Shown in pieces: positions 52,382 through 61,411 of a DNA stretch of 64,000 nt. Source of the DNA: Stentor coeruleus (taxonomy: Eukaryota > Ciliophora > Heterotrichea > Heterotrichida > Stentoridae); the NCBI GenBank assembly GCA_001970955.1, contig MPUH01000018.1:1-64000 (forward strand). The letters run 5' to 3'. The translations under genes were made by a program, and so were the position numbers. Positions within the stretch are counted from its first letter, which is position 1; each line of letters opens with the position of its first letter. A model generated the notes under the pieces. That model ran no database searches, was not told the origin of the DNA, and saw nothing but the letters and a program-made list of their open reading frames with translations.

Positions 52382-53138
52382 AAATAATAAAATTAAAGTG
52401 TTTTTTAATAAAAGATGGATTGTTAGAAATAAAAAAGGTATGTGAAGAATAAGAAGATTGGTTGTAGTTTTTGGATAGATACATGAAATTAATATTAATT
52501 TTAGAGTTTTTTGTGATGAGGTAAGTTTTGAATCCTCGATTTTTATAAGGTTTTTTATTAAAATAGCATTTGAATTTATTTTGGATTATGCTTGATATAA
52601 ACTGTTTTTGAATAAAAATTACAAAATATGTTTCATCTTTGTATATCTTAATAGTATAAACCAAACCTTAGACATAAAATCTCAAAACCATTACTTCATA
52701 ACATTCCAAAAAAATCGCATAAACTTTTACATATAAAATATCCATATCCCATAGCAATCCAATAAACCCTGCACTCAGTTCTACCATCATCACTAAAACC
52801 CAGACAAATCTTCATCCAAAATCATAAATTTTCATAAACCTCATTTTTTTCTTTATTCTCCATCTACTTTCAACCCAAAAAATCCTTCTCATAAATCCTA
52901 AAAACTCCTTCTATCTTCTCCTCAATCCCCAAAACAATTCCTCCCTTCAAAGCCAACTCCCAAAGCCACTTCCTCCAATTTCCTCCCTATTTTCCCTCTA
53001 AATCCCATTCACAAATTCCAACCACCCCTCCTTCCACCTTCATCATCAACAAAAAATTCCTCATAAACTGAACATCTTTCGCTTCGAAATTTAAAAAATA
53101 CAAAATTTATCAAGTATGTCAAATAATTTAACGACCAA
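52382..53138. other. Intergenic with a sharp G-rich to C-rich switch
   Basis: Up to about 52660 the plus strand is G-rich relative to C. After that it turns strongly C-rich up to the Myb gene: 52921-52980 has 26 C and 2 G. Reverse-strand frames in the C-rich part are short and broken, so I see no gene. A 15-codon upstream ORF starts at 53115, out of frame with the Myb start. Confidence 0.55.
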
Positions 53139-53810
53139 ATGGCCAAAAAAAGAAAATTAAGAGGCAGACCTCCGAAAAAGAAGCTTAATATTATAAATAT
53201 CCCTGGTAAAAGAAGACCTTGGACACCAACTGAAGATGAAGTTATTAAAAAACTAGTTCAAGAAAACGGAACTCAACAATGGGCATTGATTGCAGAAAAA
53301 CTTAATAAAAAGAATAAGTCCCCTATAAGAAGTGGGAAGCAATGTCGCGAACGTTGGCATAATCATTTAGACTCGAAGATTTTAAAAGATCCATGGTCAA
53401 TTGATGAAGAAAAACTGTTATTTGAAAAACACATTGAACTAGGGAATAAATGGGCAGATATTTCTAAGTATCTGCAGGGCAGGACTGATAATTCGATAAA
53501 AAATCACTTTTATTCTATGCTTCGAAGGCAGTATCGCAAACTGAATGGATTCGATGCAAACCGACAGCAGTTGAAAGAATATGATGAAATTTTGTCTATA
53601 GCAATTTTGAACACAATTAATAAGAAGATCAGAAGTAAAAAGCATGTTGTCGCCTACAATGAAAAAGATCCATATCTAACTGAATCAAGCGACTATGACT
53701 TAAAACCATTAGATGACCTTATAATAACAGGTATAGGAATCGACTTTCCTGATCATAATCCTTATATTTTACCCGAAGAAGTGTTCATGATGCACTATGA
53801 TTTAGTTTAA
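53139..53810 (+). CDS. R2R3-type Myb DNA-binding protein
   Basis: A nuclear DNA-binding protein of 223 residues. It begins with a basic stretch (KKRKLRGRPPKKK) that resembles an AT-hook and nuclear signal. Two Myb repeats follow, at about 24-76 (RPWTPTEDEVIKKLV, QQWALIAEKL, GKQCRERWHNHL) and 80-128 (DPWSIDEEKLLFEKH, NKWADISKYL, RTDNSIKNHFYSML). The regularly spaced Trp are present, the third Trp of repeat two being replaced by Phe as often seen. The C-terminal part is acidic and may activate transcription. Similar to c-Myb and CDC5-type families; the target genes are unknown. Confidence 0.93.
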   Translation: MAKKRKLRGRPPKKKLNIINIPGKRRPWTPTEDEVIKKLVQENGTQQWALIAEKLNKKNKSPIRSGKQCRERWHNHLDSKILKDPWSIDEEKLLFEKHIELGNKWADISKYLQGRTDNSIKNHFYSMLRRQYRKLNGFDANRQQLKEYDEILSIAILNTINKKIRSKKHVVAYNEKDPYLTESSDYDLKPLDDLIITGIGIDFPDHNPYILPEEVFMMHYDLV

Positions 53811-54171
53811 ATAATTCAGATTTTAATTAAAGTTCAAACTAGGAAAATAAATATAATCATAAAGCTCATCACAACAAAAAAACATTATAAAATTCTTTTG
53901 TGAGTTAAATCCTGTATAGTATCCATCCAAAATAAATATAATTTGTTGTAACAAGCCTTTAAAGTTGAATCTTTAATATTCAAATAAGTTTTAAATTTGA
54001 GAAAAATTGTTTTGCTGTAGATTTTCTGTGCAGATTCAGAATATATAATTGAATTATAAGGATGAAGATTAAATATAAGGTAGCTGATAATAAGTTGTAT
54101 GAGTAACTGTGGAGAATTTGAATTTTTTTCCTTTTGATTTCTTTCATATATAAGATTATAATCATTTTAAT
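53811..54171. other. AT-rich intergenic, no gene seen
   Basis: This is the flank between the Myb and SERF genes. No repeat, RNA or frame is supported. Confidence 0.5.
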
Positions 54172-54378
54172 ATGACCAGGGGAAATCAGAGGGATCTTGA
54201 TAGGGAAAGGGCGAAAAAAAGACAAGAGGCTAATGCACCTGGAGATAAAAAAAGTGACTTTACTAAGAGAAGAGAAACTGATGCAGAAATTATGAGGAGA
54301 AAACAGGAAGAGTCGAAGAAGAAAAGGGAAGAAGAGGTAAAAACCGGGCAGGAAGAAACGAAAGCGAAGAAAAAGTGA
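54172..54378 (+). CDS. SERF/4F5 family small basic protein
   Basis: A 68-residue protein beginning MTRGNQRDLDRERAKKRQE, the exact N-terminal signature of the SERF (small EDRK-rich factor, 4F5) family. A Lys/Glu/Arg-rich disordered rest follows, with SDFTKRRETDAEIMRRKQEE, where the family has A-A-R-K-Q-R-D-S-E-I-M. In animals the protein speeds amyloid formation and binds RNA; its role in ciliates is not known. Size and layout fit (60-75 residues). It ends in TGA. Confidence 0.9.
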   Translation: MTRGNQRDLDRERAKKRQEANAPGDKKSDFTKRRETDAEIMRRKQEESKKKREEEVKTGQEETKAKKK

Positions 54379-54539
54379 TCAGTAAGTAAATAATTAGGAT
54401 TGTTTATGAGAAAGAGATTGCGTGAAGGTTTGATATTAAATTATAATTTATTGTAAAAAATGTGATAATCAATAATTCGATTTGTAATTTTTAGATACAT
54501 TATTAAAATAATTATTAGTATCTTCACATCCTTATCTAA

Positions 54540-56255
54540 TTAATACGAAGGTATCCTCTTAATTAAATCTTCAAGGTTTTTCGATATCCAATAGCATGAA
54601 TCCTTACTATCTCTATTTCTAATCTCATTGTGTAGCCTAAGTAAATCAGTTCTAAGCTGCTCAATAACCAAGCAGTTTTCCGCATAAATTTCCCTTAATT
54701 TAGTTTCGAATTTTTTCTTAATCCTATTCAATTCATCATCTTTCCTCATAGTCTCATTTCTGAAAAAAAGACTATCTTGTTTGATTTTTTCTTCCAAAAT
54801 ACCGAAATCTTCTTTTAAATTTATAAGTTTTTGTTCTGTACTGATTTTATGTTTTTGCATTTTTTTTATTTTCATCCTAAGCCTATGAACTTCTTCAACA
54901 TTAGGTTCTTTTGTACCCAACTCATACATTTTAGGGCTTTCTTTTAATTCATAAGAAGAAATTTCTTTAGAAGTTTTAATCCTTTGTATTTCCATATAGC
55001 ATTGCTCTAATTTCGTCCTTAGAGTTTTATTTTCTGTATGTAATTCTCCAATTTTCCCTTTATATTCTTCAACTTTATGCTCATAATCTTTATCAAGCAA
55101 TGCTTTAATATTAATCCTGCTACATTCATTTTTCTGCTCATTTCCTTTTATTATCTGCTCTTTTAATCCTTTAATCTCCTCAACAAGCACCCTTTCCCTA
55201 TCATTCAAAACTTTTATTTCCTCATCTTTATCTTGATTTTTTCCTATTTCCTTTTGCATCTCACTATTTAAATACTCATTTTCCTTTTGCAAATCCTCAT
55301 AGTTTTTTTTACATTCAGCATATCTTATTTCTGAGTTTCTATATTTTTCCTCTAATATTTTTATAAGATTTTCAAGTTCTTTTTCTCTAACAATCGTGCT
55401 TTGAGTTTTAATTTTATCATATTTTTGTATAGAATTGCTTTTTTCTGATATAAAACTTTTATCACTTTTCGGGGATTTTGAATTACAATTTTCTTGTTCT
55501 AATCTTTCTATTTGTTCTTTATAGGAATGATCTAAATTCGTTAAATTTTCGTTAAGGTTTTTGATAGTTTCTTTAAGATTAAGGTTTTCACTTCTGATTT
55601 TCGAATGCTCAAGATTGTTGATTTCTAAAGATTTTTGGATTTCTTGTATTGATTCAGTGATTTCCTGTTTTAATTGAAGTTCTTTGTTTTGATAACGATT
55701 TTTCATTTTCGTTTCGAGTAGGTCGTATTTGTCTTTGAGTTCTTTTTCTTTGTTTTCTAGGATATATTTTTCTTCTTTTAAGTATTTTTGATAATCTTCT
55801 TGAGCTTGTTTAAGACTGCCTGTAAGGGTCTCTGTGATTTTTGATTGCATTGTGAGCCTTTCACATTTAAAATTTAAGTCATCTATTGTTTGTTGAGATT
55901 CTTCAAGTTGTTCTTTAAGTTTTGAGATTTCATTTTCGGCGCTGTTTGTTTTGTTAAAGTTCAAATTTTGGTTTAAGTGCTGGAGATTTTCATTTTGTTC
56001 TTTGTATTCCAATATTTTACAGGAGTACTCTTTGAGCTTTTTTTCTAGAGTCTGAAGTTTGCCTTCGTTTTCTTTGCAGAGTAATTCCGCTTCTCGTCTT
56101 TGCCGCTTTTGTGATTCGATTTCTTCATAAAGGTTCTGTTTAGAAAATACTTCAATTGTTTCTCGGCATTTAGCTAGGAGAGTATCTTTAAGAGAATCGC
56201 TGCTATCATCGAGTTTGTCTTCGAATAAAATTTCATTTGAATCTTGAATACTCAT
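54540..56255 (-). CDS. Long coiled-coil protein, unassigned
   Basis: A 571-residue protein, almost entirely alpha-helical coiled coil rich in Glu, Lys, Gln and Asn (from about residue 35 to 540). There is no globular domain, signal or membrane segment. It resembles generic ciliate cytoskeletal or basal-body proteins, but I cannot name a family. The first ATG is used (MSIQDSNEI). The plus strand is C-rich over the 3' part of the gene (54540-55350) and G-rich over the 5' part (55480-56230). Confidence 0.75.
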   Translation of the reverse strand: MSIQDSNEILFEDKLDDSSDSLKDTLLAKCRETIEVFSKQNLYEEIESQKRQRREAELLCKENEGKLQTLEKKLKEYSCKILEYKEQNENLQHLNQNLNFNKTNSAENEISKLKEQLEESQQTIDDLNFKCERLTMQSKITETLTGSLKQAQEDYQKYLKEEKYILENKEKELKDKYDLLETKMKNRYQNKELQLKQEITESIQEIQKSLEINNLEHSKIRSENLNLKETIKNLNENLTNLDHSYKEQIERLEQENCNSKSPKSDKSFISEKSNSIQKYDKIKTQSTIVREKELENLIKILEEKYRNSEIRYAECKKNYEDLQKENEYLNSEMQKEIGKNQDKDEEIKVLNDRERVLVEEIKGLKEQIIKGNEQKNECSRINIKALLDKDYEHKVEEYKGKIGELHTENKTLRTKLEQCYMEIQRIKTSKEISSYELKESPKMYELGTKEPNVEEVHRLRMKIKKMQKHKISTEQKLINLKEDFGILEEKIKQDSLFFRNETMRKDDELNRIKKKFETKLREIYAENCLVIEQLRTDLLRLHNEIRNRDSKDSCYWISKNLEDLIKRIPSY

Positions 56256-56523
56256 ATTTACATTCTTATATATTATGATTTAATTATAGTATTTTCAAAG
56301 GATGAAGATCAGAACAAAATACACAAACAATCTCATCTAGGAACTTTTAAATTAATTTATTTCACTTCCACAAACACTGAAAAAAAAATTGAGTTTCCAA
56401 AATACAAATCCTTACTTTCTAAACAATATAAATATTAAAAATCTCATATTCACGACATCCTCCTAAAAATCTAAGATTCCAACTAAAATTTCCAAAAAAA
56501 AAAAAATCAGCATTTTTTAACTT

Positions 56524-58203
56524 TTAATTAATTTTCTGTACTTTAAGCATAGTAGTCAAAACTTCTTTTGAGTACTTAAGGCGTTTAGTCAATTGCTTAT
56601 TCCCACAGTCCATTGCCGAAGTTAGTGGATATGAGCAAGTTTCCTTTACCTTATTCACAAAAGTAACACATTTTTTTTCACTAGATAAAAGTAATTCAGT
56701 ATTATCACGAAAACAAACTTGTATAACCTTGCTTGTTAATCTAAATATAACAGCATGTGCAGTACTTGACCATTTTTTCACATTATGAAAACTTGACTTC
56801 ACATCAATTTTCTGTGTCTCTTCTGGTCCAAGTTGTCTTTTAAACAATAAAAGCAGCATAACTTTTTTATGTAGATCTTGAGGAAATGTACTTAAATTAT
56901 AAGTACTAACATTTTCACCTTCTGAAGTACAGCTTATATATTGAAATACATCTCCAACTGGGCTTAATATAATTCTTGTACAATCATTGAAAATTGCCCC
57001 AATTGATTTGTTTGAAAGCATATATCCAACACCATATCTTGCAGAATAATCAAGCCATTTTGTTACCCAAATATCAGGACCATCATTTTCTGTACCTTTA
57101 TATGAGCTTAAAAATGGTGTAACTTTTGAGTTTTGGGTTTTACCTTTTTCTGGGTCTCGAGAATGGTTTCTTTTTTTATCACTTTGACAGATTTCACGAG
57201 ATTTTTGAGATTCTTGAGATGAAGCTCGAATTGGGTCTTTTTCGTTTTCTCCTTGAGCTGTGAGGAATTGTTTGATGTAGTTTGCTGAAGGGGGGACGAC
57301 TAAAGTACTTAAAGGCATAAGCCTTGGGTATAAGTTTTTAGTGAAAAAACTGTTTTGGAAGATTTGGTCGATTGTTGGTCTTTTAGTGAAATCTAAGACT
57401 AATATTGAAGTTATAAGAGCTTTTGCTTCTTTGGATATATCAATATTGTCTGGGAACATATACAAATTCATTTTAATCCTTCTATAAGTTGTTTTAACAT
57501 CCTTAGTTTCAAATGGAGGTCTACCAATCAACAAAGTATACATTAACACCCCAAAACTCCAAATATCACATTCATATGAATGCCCTTGTTTCCCTTCAAG
57601 TATTTCTGGGGCAATATAATTCGGTGTCCCACATATCGTCCTTTTCCTTTCACCTTCATATTCAAGTTTTGCTGCTAAACCCAAATCCCCAATTTTTACC
57701 TCCATCTTATCACTTAGGAAAATATTCCCTAATTTGATATCCCTATGAATTATCCTATGTGAATGCAAGTATTTAAGCCCTAATAATACTTGTGCTAAAT
57801 AACATTGAGCTTCGATTTCTAAAAGCCTTTTTCTTCTTCTTAGCATATCACTTAAGCTTTGATTTGGGCATAATTCAAGTAAAATGTAAACAAATTCATC
57901 ATTTTCAAAATAGTGATGAAATTGGACTATGTTTTTATTGTGAAGGGTTCTGTGGATTTTTATTTCGCTCATGAGTTTGTGGCGGGCTCGGCCTTTTGAT
58001 AGAAGGTTTTTTGGAACGAATTTACCTGCGAACACTTCACCAGTTTCTTCGCAGAGGAGTTCATAAACACGGGCAAAACCCCCTTTGCCTAGGAATTTGC
58101 CTTTGTTGTAGACTTTTTCTCTTATGTCCCCAGATGGTAGGGTGATTTTTTCTATAACTACTTGAGAAGTGTCAAGAGCTTTGGTATCAGATTTGATATT
58201 CAT
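56524..58203 (-). CDS. PLK: Polo-like kinase
   Basis: A mitotic and basal-body Ser/Thr kinase, 559 residues. The kinase domain has GKGGFARVYEL (39-49), Lys61, HRDIKLGN (153-160), DLG (173-175, as in animal PLK1) and the activation segment EYEGERKRTICGTPNYIAPE with Thr189, the conserved activating site. The C-terminal polo-box region starts at about 385 with VTKWLDYSARYGVGYMLSN and SIGAIFND, followed by a second box. The polo boxes bind phosphorylated partners. A Ser/Lys-rich linker (about 315-370) joins the two. It is complete and intron-free. In a large cell with many basal bodies this kinase is expected in many copies; this is one paralogue. Confidence 0.96.
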   Translation of the reverse strand: MNIKSDTKALDTSQVVIEKITLPSGDIREKVYNKGKFLGKGGFARVYELLCEETGEVFAGKFVPKNLLSKGRARHKLMSEIKIHRTLHNKNIVQFHHYFENDEFVYILLELCPNQSLSDMLRRRKRLLEIEAQCYLAQVLLGLKYLHSHRIIHRDIKLGNIFLSDKMEVKIGDLGLAAKLEYEGERKRTICGTPNYIAPEILEGKQGHSYECDIWSFGVLMYTLLIGRPPFETKDVKTTYRRIKMNLYMFPDNIDISKEAKALITSILVLDFTKRPTIDQIFQNSFFTKNLYPRLMPLSTLVVPPSANYIKQFLTAQGENEKDPIRASSQESQKSREICQSDKKRNHSRDPEKGKTQNSKVTPFLSSYKGTENDGPDIWVTKWLDYSARYGVGYMLSNKSIGAIFNDCTRIILSPVGDVFQYISCTSEGENVSTYNLSTFPQDLHKKVMLLLLFKRQLGPEETQKIDVKSSFHNVKKWSSTAHAVIFRLTSKVIQVCFRDNTELLLSSEKKCVTFVNKVKETCSYPLTSAMDCGNKQLTKRLKYSKEVLTTMLKVQKIN

Positions 58204-58648
58204 TATTGATATTTTGAATTCGATATAATGGAAATAAGATTATTTAAATTGAATTTAGAGGAGAGAGTGAGACGATGATTTTGATGAATTTTTTTGTCTA
58301 TAAAATGTGATAGATTTTGAAAAGAAACTTTATAAGTTTTGATATGAGAAAAATATATTGGGTATAGGATTTTATTAGTGTGGAATTTAGAAGGGTATAA
58401 AATGTTAGGTTGGATATTATAAGAAAAAATAAGTAGGAATTTACTAAAGTTTGCCCCCATATCAAAAAAGTATTTACATCATTAAAACATTTTAAATTTA
58501 AAATAAATGCTAAGAATAACTTGAATATTTTATAAACACATAAGCACATCCTCATAAAAAACTCTTCTTTAAATATCACAAAAAACCTATCCAATATTTT
58601 TCACCCAAAAAAAAAATATATAAAATCCCACTAATATATTATATTTAG
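58204..58648. other. Intergenic with a skew switch near 58450
   Basis: The plus strand is G-rich next to the PLK start and turns C-rich and G-poor at about 58450. Frames seen on the minus strand here are AT-rich artefacts. No gene is seen. Confidence 0.5.
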
Positions 58649-59197
58649 TTATACTATTTCCTGAGTTCTTTCCAATCTTTCTTTCCTCCTTCTCAAAATC
58701 TGGCCAATCAAATCATTTCCCATAGGGGGTTTTTCTGTCTTACTAAAATTCCTCTTATGTTTTTTCCTAATATTCGTCTTCAAATACTCTCTATATCTAT
58801 TTTCCTCTTCAAGTTTTGTAATCGAATAATGGGAACTCGTGCTTTGCAATTTTCTTAAAATCCTTTGATTTTCTTGGAATATTTTAAACTGTTGTTGTGT
58901 CCTCGAATGCGACCTCCCAGTTAACTTTGCAGACGATGTTCTAAAACTATGAATTCCTGAAGGTTTCGAGTCTATATTCATCATTTTCTTCAGGAGAATC
59001 TGGTTTTCCTTAAATATTTGCATTTCCCTATCTTCTTTTATCTGTTTTTTCTTTGAGTTATTCATTACCCTATGTGACTGTGGCCGAGACACTCTAATTG
59101 TTGGTTTAGCATTTTTTATAACCTCCTTGAACTTATCATGTCTTTGCTTTTGCATGGTTTCTTCAACCTGAGGGTTACTAGTAAGAAAGCTCCACAT
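58649..59197 (-). CDS. CFAP97-family (KIAA1430/hemingway-like) ciliary protein
   Basis: A 182-residue basic protein with the CFAP97 pattern. A stretch SHRVMNNSKKKQIKEDREMQIFKENQILLKKMMNI is the family's E-x-x-x-I-x-x-E-N-x-x-L-L-x-K-M unit. A second unit, QQQFKIFQENQRILRKLQS, and then YREYLKTNIRKKHKR complete it. Family members locate to motile cilia and are needed for sperm and ciliary axonemes. There is no membrane segment. The start ATG is the first of the frame. Complete, no intron. The assignment rests on the repeated E-N-x-x-x-L-x-K motif. Confidence 0.8.
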   Translation of the reverse strand: MWSFLTSNPQVEETMQKQRHDKFKEVIKNAKPTIRVSRPQSHRVMNNSKKKQIKEDREMQIFKENQILLKKMMNIDSKPSGIHSFRTSSAKLTGRSHSRTQQQFKIFQENQRILRKLQSTSSHYSITKLEEENRYREYLKTNIRKKHKRNFSKTEKPPMGNDLIGQILRRRKERLERTQEIV

Positions 59198-59261
59198 TTA
59201 AAATATTTCATTAGCTTTGGCTCCATTCTAGAGATTTTTTTATTCAAATTATCTATTAAAC

Positions 59262-60050
59262 TTATAATTTAGGCTTTCCTTTCACATTTAGATATATAGT
59301 TTTAAATAAACTTTGACTATAAGCTTCAGGATAATCACTATAAACACTATCTTTTTTAATATCTTCTATTTTGTCTTTAACACTTTCTGCTGTGTGTTTA
59401 CCTTTGAAAATCACCCCTCCTCCTCTTTGTATTCGAAGTCTCGTTATCACCCCAGCTGATGATTCATAGATATTCCCAGTATCTTTACATGATTCATGAA
59501 TTAAAACTTGGGCTATAGGAATAACATGGTTTGGGATAAAAACTTTGTTATCTAAAGGTATATAAATTAATGTATTGGCTTTTATATGATTTTTAGCTCC
59601 TTCACGTTTAAGAGTATTCATTAAGCCTATACAAGATAAAGCGAGGACTGAGTTTGTAGAAGAGTTTTTTGTTGAATGGAAACTATCTGTGGTTAATAAA
59701 GTTAATAAATGTCCTGATTTATTATGTTTCATTATTTTCCATATATATGAGACAATAGAAAAAAGTTCAGTGAGAAAAGGGATGAAATTGTCCCAAGTAG
59801 TTGAGTTAAAGTCTAAAAGGTGTTGAGTTGGGGATATTATGATAAGACTATCGATTTTTTTTAAGGTTTTAAGCTTGGATAGATAGTCAGGTAAAGATGA
59901 GGTCTGATAAGAAGCTTTAATATAAGGTTTGTTGCTATAAACATAAACTTTACCTCCTTTGGAAATTAAGTCTTCAATCATATAAGGGGCTAATTGAGGA
60001 TCGTTGGCTATAAAAGCAATGTTTTTCCCATTAAACCTAATTTCCGACAT
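59262..60050 (-). CDS. Short-chain dehydrogenase-like protein, probably catalytically dead
   Basis: A 262-residue protein with SDR shape, closest by eye to the dehydrogenase part of peroxisomal multifunctional enzyme type 2 (HSD17B4-like). The late stretch ESSAGVITRLRIQRGGGVIFKG matches that family's A-G-W-x-x-x-x-R-x-Q-R-S-x-G. The usual cofactor motif T-G-x-x-x-G-x-G is absent at the N-terminus, which reads KNIAFIANDPQLAPYM. The Tyr and Lys of the catalytic Y-x-x-x-K appear to be Asn133 and Ala137. So the fold seems kept and the chemistry lost. Its stop/start neighbours are close: only 23 bp from the next upstream gene on the same strand. Confidence 0.7.
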   Translation of the reverse strand: MSEIRFNGKNIAFIANDPQLAPYMIEDLISKGGKVYVYSNKPYIKASYQTSSLPDYLSKLKTLKKIDSLIIISPTQHLLDFNSTTWDNFIPFLTELFSIVSYIWKIMKHNKSGHLLTLLTTDSFHSTKNSSTNSVLALSCIGLMNTLKREGAKNHIKANTLIYIPLDNKVFIPNHVIPIAQVLIHESCKDTGNIYESSAGVITRLRIQRGGGVIFKGKHTAESVKDKIEDIKKDSVYSDYPEAYSQSLFKTIYLNVKGKPKL

Positions 60051-60073
60051 AATTTCTGACTTTATTATTACAT

Positions 60074-60646
60074 TTAAGAATTATAAGCTTTTAGATAATG
60101 GGATTTCACTTGGGCTTTATGGCTTTGGCTCTGACCCCTCACAAGGCTCAACACTTTTTTCATACCTTTTTTCCAGTCATTCACAATTTCTACGGGTATG
60201 GTCTCGAATTCAAAAGTTTCGGATGGGTTTTCAACAACATTTCTTAGTAAGTTTCTCATTTCTTGAAGGAATTTTTTATCGTTTCCCATGATTTCTAGGT
60301 TGTATTTCCAGGTTGAATCGAATTTATCTTTAGTTTTTTTGAAGAATTTATTAAAGAGAGGATGTCGGGAAAACATTAGAAAGCGTTCGCGGTGGACTTG
60401 GAAAACATCTCTGCAGTATTTTTCTACTTCTTGGACTAAAGAGAAATATTCAAGAATTTTTTTCTTTTCCCCTTGGCTGTAACCAAAATTATATAGATCA
60501 TCATCATTGTTAGTATTTTCAAATTTACTTTCTTGCTTAATTTCAGCTACTTTGTTTAGACTAGAAACTCCTGACATGGTTAAGGTTTTATTCATGAAAA
60601 GTATTTTTGTCTTTTCTTTGGGTGCTTTTTCGTTTAGCCAATCCAT
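60074..60646 (-). CDS. Orphan 190-residue protein
   Basis: Not recognised. The protein is helical and charged, without signal peptide, membrane segments or cysteine clusters. The middle (KKILEYFSLVQEVEKYCRDVFQ) and end (WKKGMKKVLSLVRGQSQSH) are amphipathic. The in-frame ATG at residue 18 is another possible start. It ends 23 bp before the SDR-like gene on the same strand; the closeness has no proven meaning. Confidence 0.65.
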   Translation of the reverse strand: MDWLNEKAPKEKTKILFMNKTLTMSGVSSLNKVAEIKQESKFENTNNDDDLYNFGYSQGEKKKILEYFSLVQEVEKYCRDVFQVHRERFLMFSRHPLFNKFFKKTKDKFDSTWKYNLEIMGNDKKFLQEMRNLLRNVVENPSETFEFETIPVEIVNDWKKGMKKVLSLVRGQSQSHKAQVKSHYLKAYNS

Positions 60647-60750
60647 TTATAAAATATAATTTTAACTTTTTTTAGGAAAAAATAAACTTTGAGGCTTTAA
60701 TCTAATTATTCCATATATTAGAATTAGTAATCTTTGAATAATCATTCCAG

Positions 60751-60778
60751 TAATCAGTTACAATAACTGAGCTGATTA
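60751..60778. repeat. Nested inverted repeat (hairpin candidate)
   Basis: CAGTTA-CAA-TAACTG is a perfect 6-bp stem with a 3-nt loop at 60755-60769. It is flanked outside by TAATCAG and CTGATTA, which also pair. It lies about 15-40 bp upstream of the micro-ORF start. Confidence 0.6.
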
Positions 60779-60791
60779 TATCCTGACGGTT

Positions 60792-60887
60792 ATGATTGCT
60801 AATGAAAAAATTGATGATTTCGCTATGTTTTCTTATAAGGAGATTGTTGAAGAAGAACAAAATAAACTTAAAGAAACTAAGAGTTAG
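60792..60887 (+). CDS. Micro-ORF, 31 residues, uncertain
   Basis: ATG to TAG encodes a charged peptide beginning MIANEKIDDFAMFSYKEIVE with a Glu/Lys-rich end. The composition is more protein-like than random AT-rich DNA. It could be a small protein, an exon of a gene with tiny introns or a remnant. No family is recognised. Confidence 0.2.
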   Translation: MIANEKIDDFAMFSYKEIVEEEQNKLKETKS

Positions 60888-61411
60888 TTAAAAATATATA
60901 AGTAATATTTTTGAATTTGTTTTGGCAGTAAATTTACTGGTGGATTTATGATTTTCTGTATTAAGGTTATTTAGAAATAATAGTACACAAAAAGGATATG
61001 ATTAAAAAAATATATATTATAATCTCTGTATAAACTATATCAAAATCTTTTGATTTATAGCATAAATACATTTTTTATATATTTTCTCATAAAGACTCGC
61101 ATTTTTATATATTTCTCTTATAATAAAATAATTCTCAGTTTTATTTCTATATAAACTTCTATTAAACTATCATCCCAGTTTTTTCATTTTAATAAAATAT
61201 TTACATGATTTTTAGAATTCTTCTGAGTTTTAGAAGTATGTAATATTCATAAATATGGCTTACTAGATATTTGCTTTTCAAACACCTCTTTCCATAATCA
61301 AAATCTCTTATTTACTTCATATATAAAAACTCTAAAACCTAAAAAAAAATAAGCATTTATTAACTAATCATTAGTTATGGGTTTATGTTTTTTTATTTAT
61401 CATGTGATCTT

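Larger units (their letters stand above)
60647..61411. other. AT-rich intergenic with a hairpin and a micro-ORF
   Basis: This gap separates two minus-strand genes. It holds a small inverted repeat and a 31-codon plus-strand frame, both listed separately. The rest, 60890-61411, is AT-rich without visible features. Confidence 0.5.

Noticed and set aside
52347-52664. 105-codon minus-strand frame overlapping the end of the coiled-coil gene
   Set aside because: Its product is rich in Ile, Lys, Asn and Phe, as random AT-rich DNA gives, and it overlaps a well-supported gene on the other strand.
52700-53060. Minus-strand reading of the C-rich stretch before the Myb gene
   Set aside because: It looks Gly/Glu-rich at first, but stops occur every 20 or so codons in all frames. 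The look comes from base skew.
58203-58594. Overlapping minus-strand frames between PLK and CFAP97
   Set aside because: Two frames overlap each other, both with Ile/Leu/Phe/Lys-biased, domain-free products. They look like artefacts of AT-rich flank.
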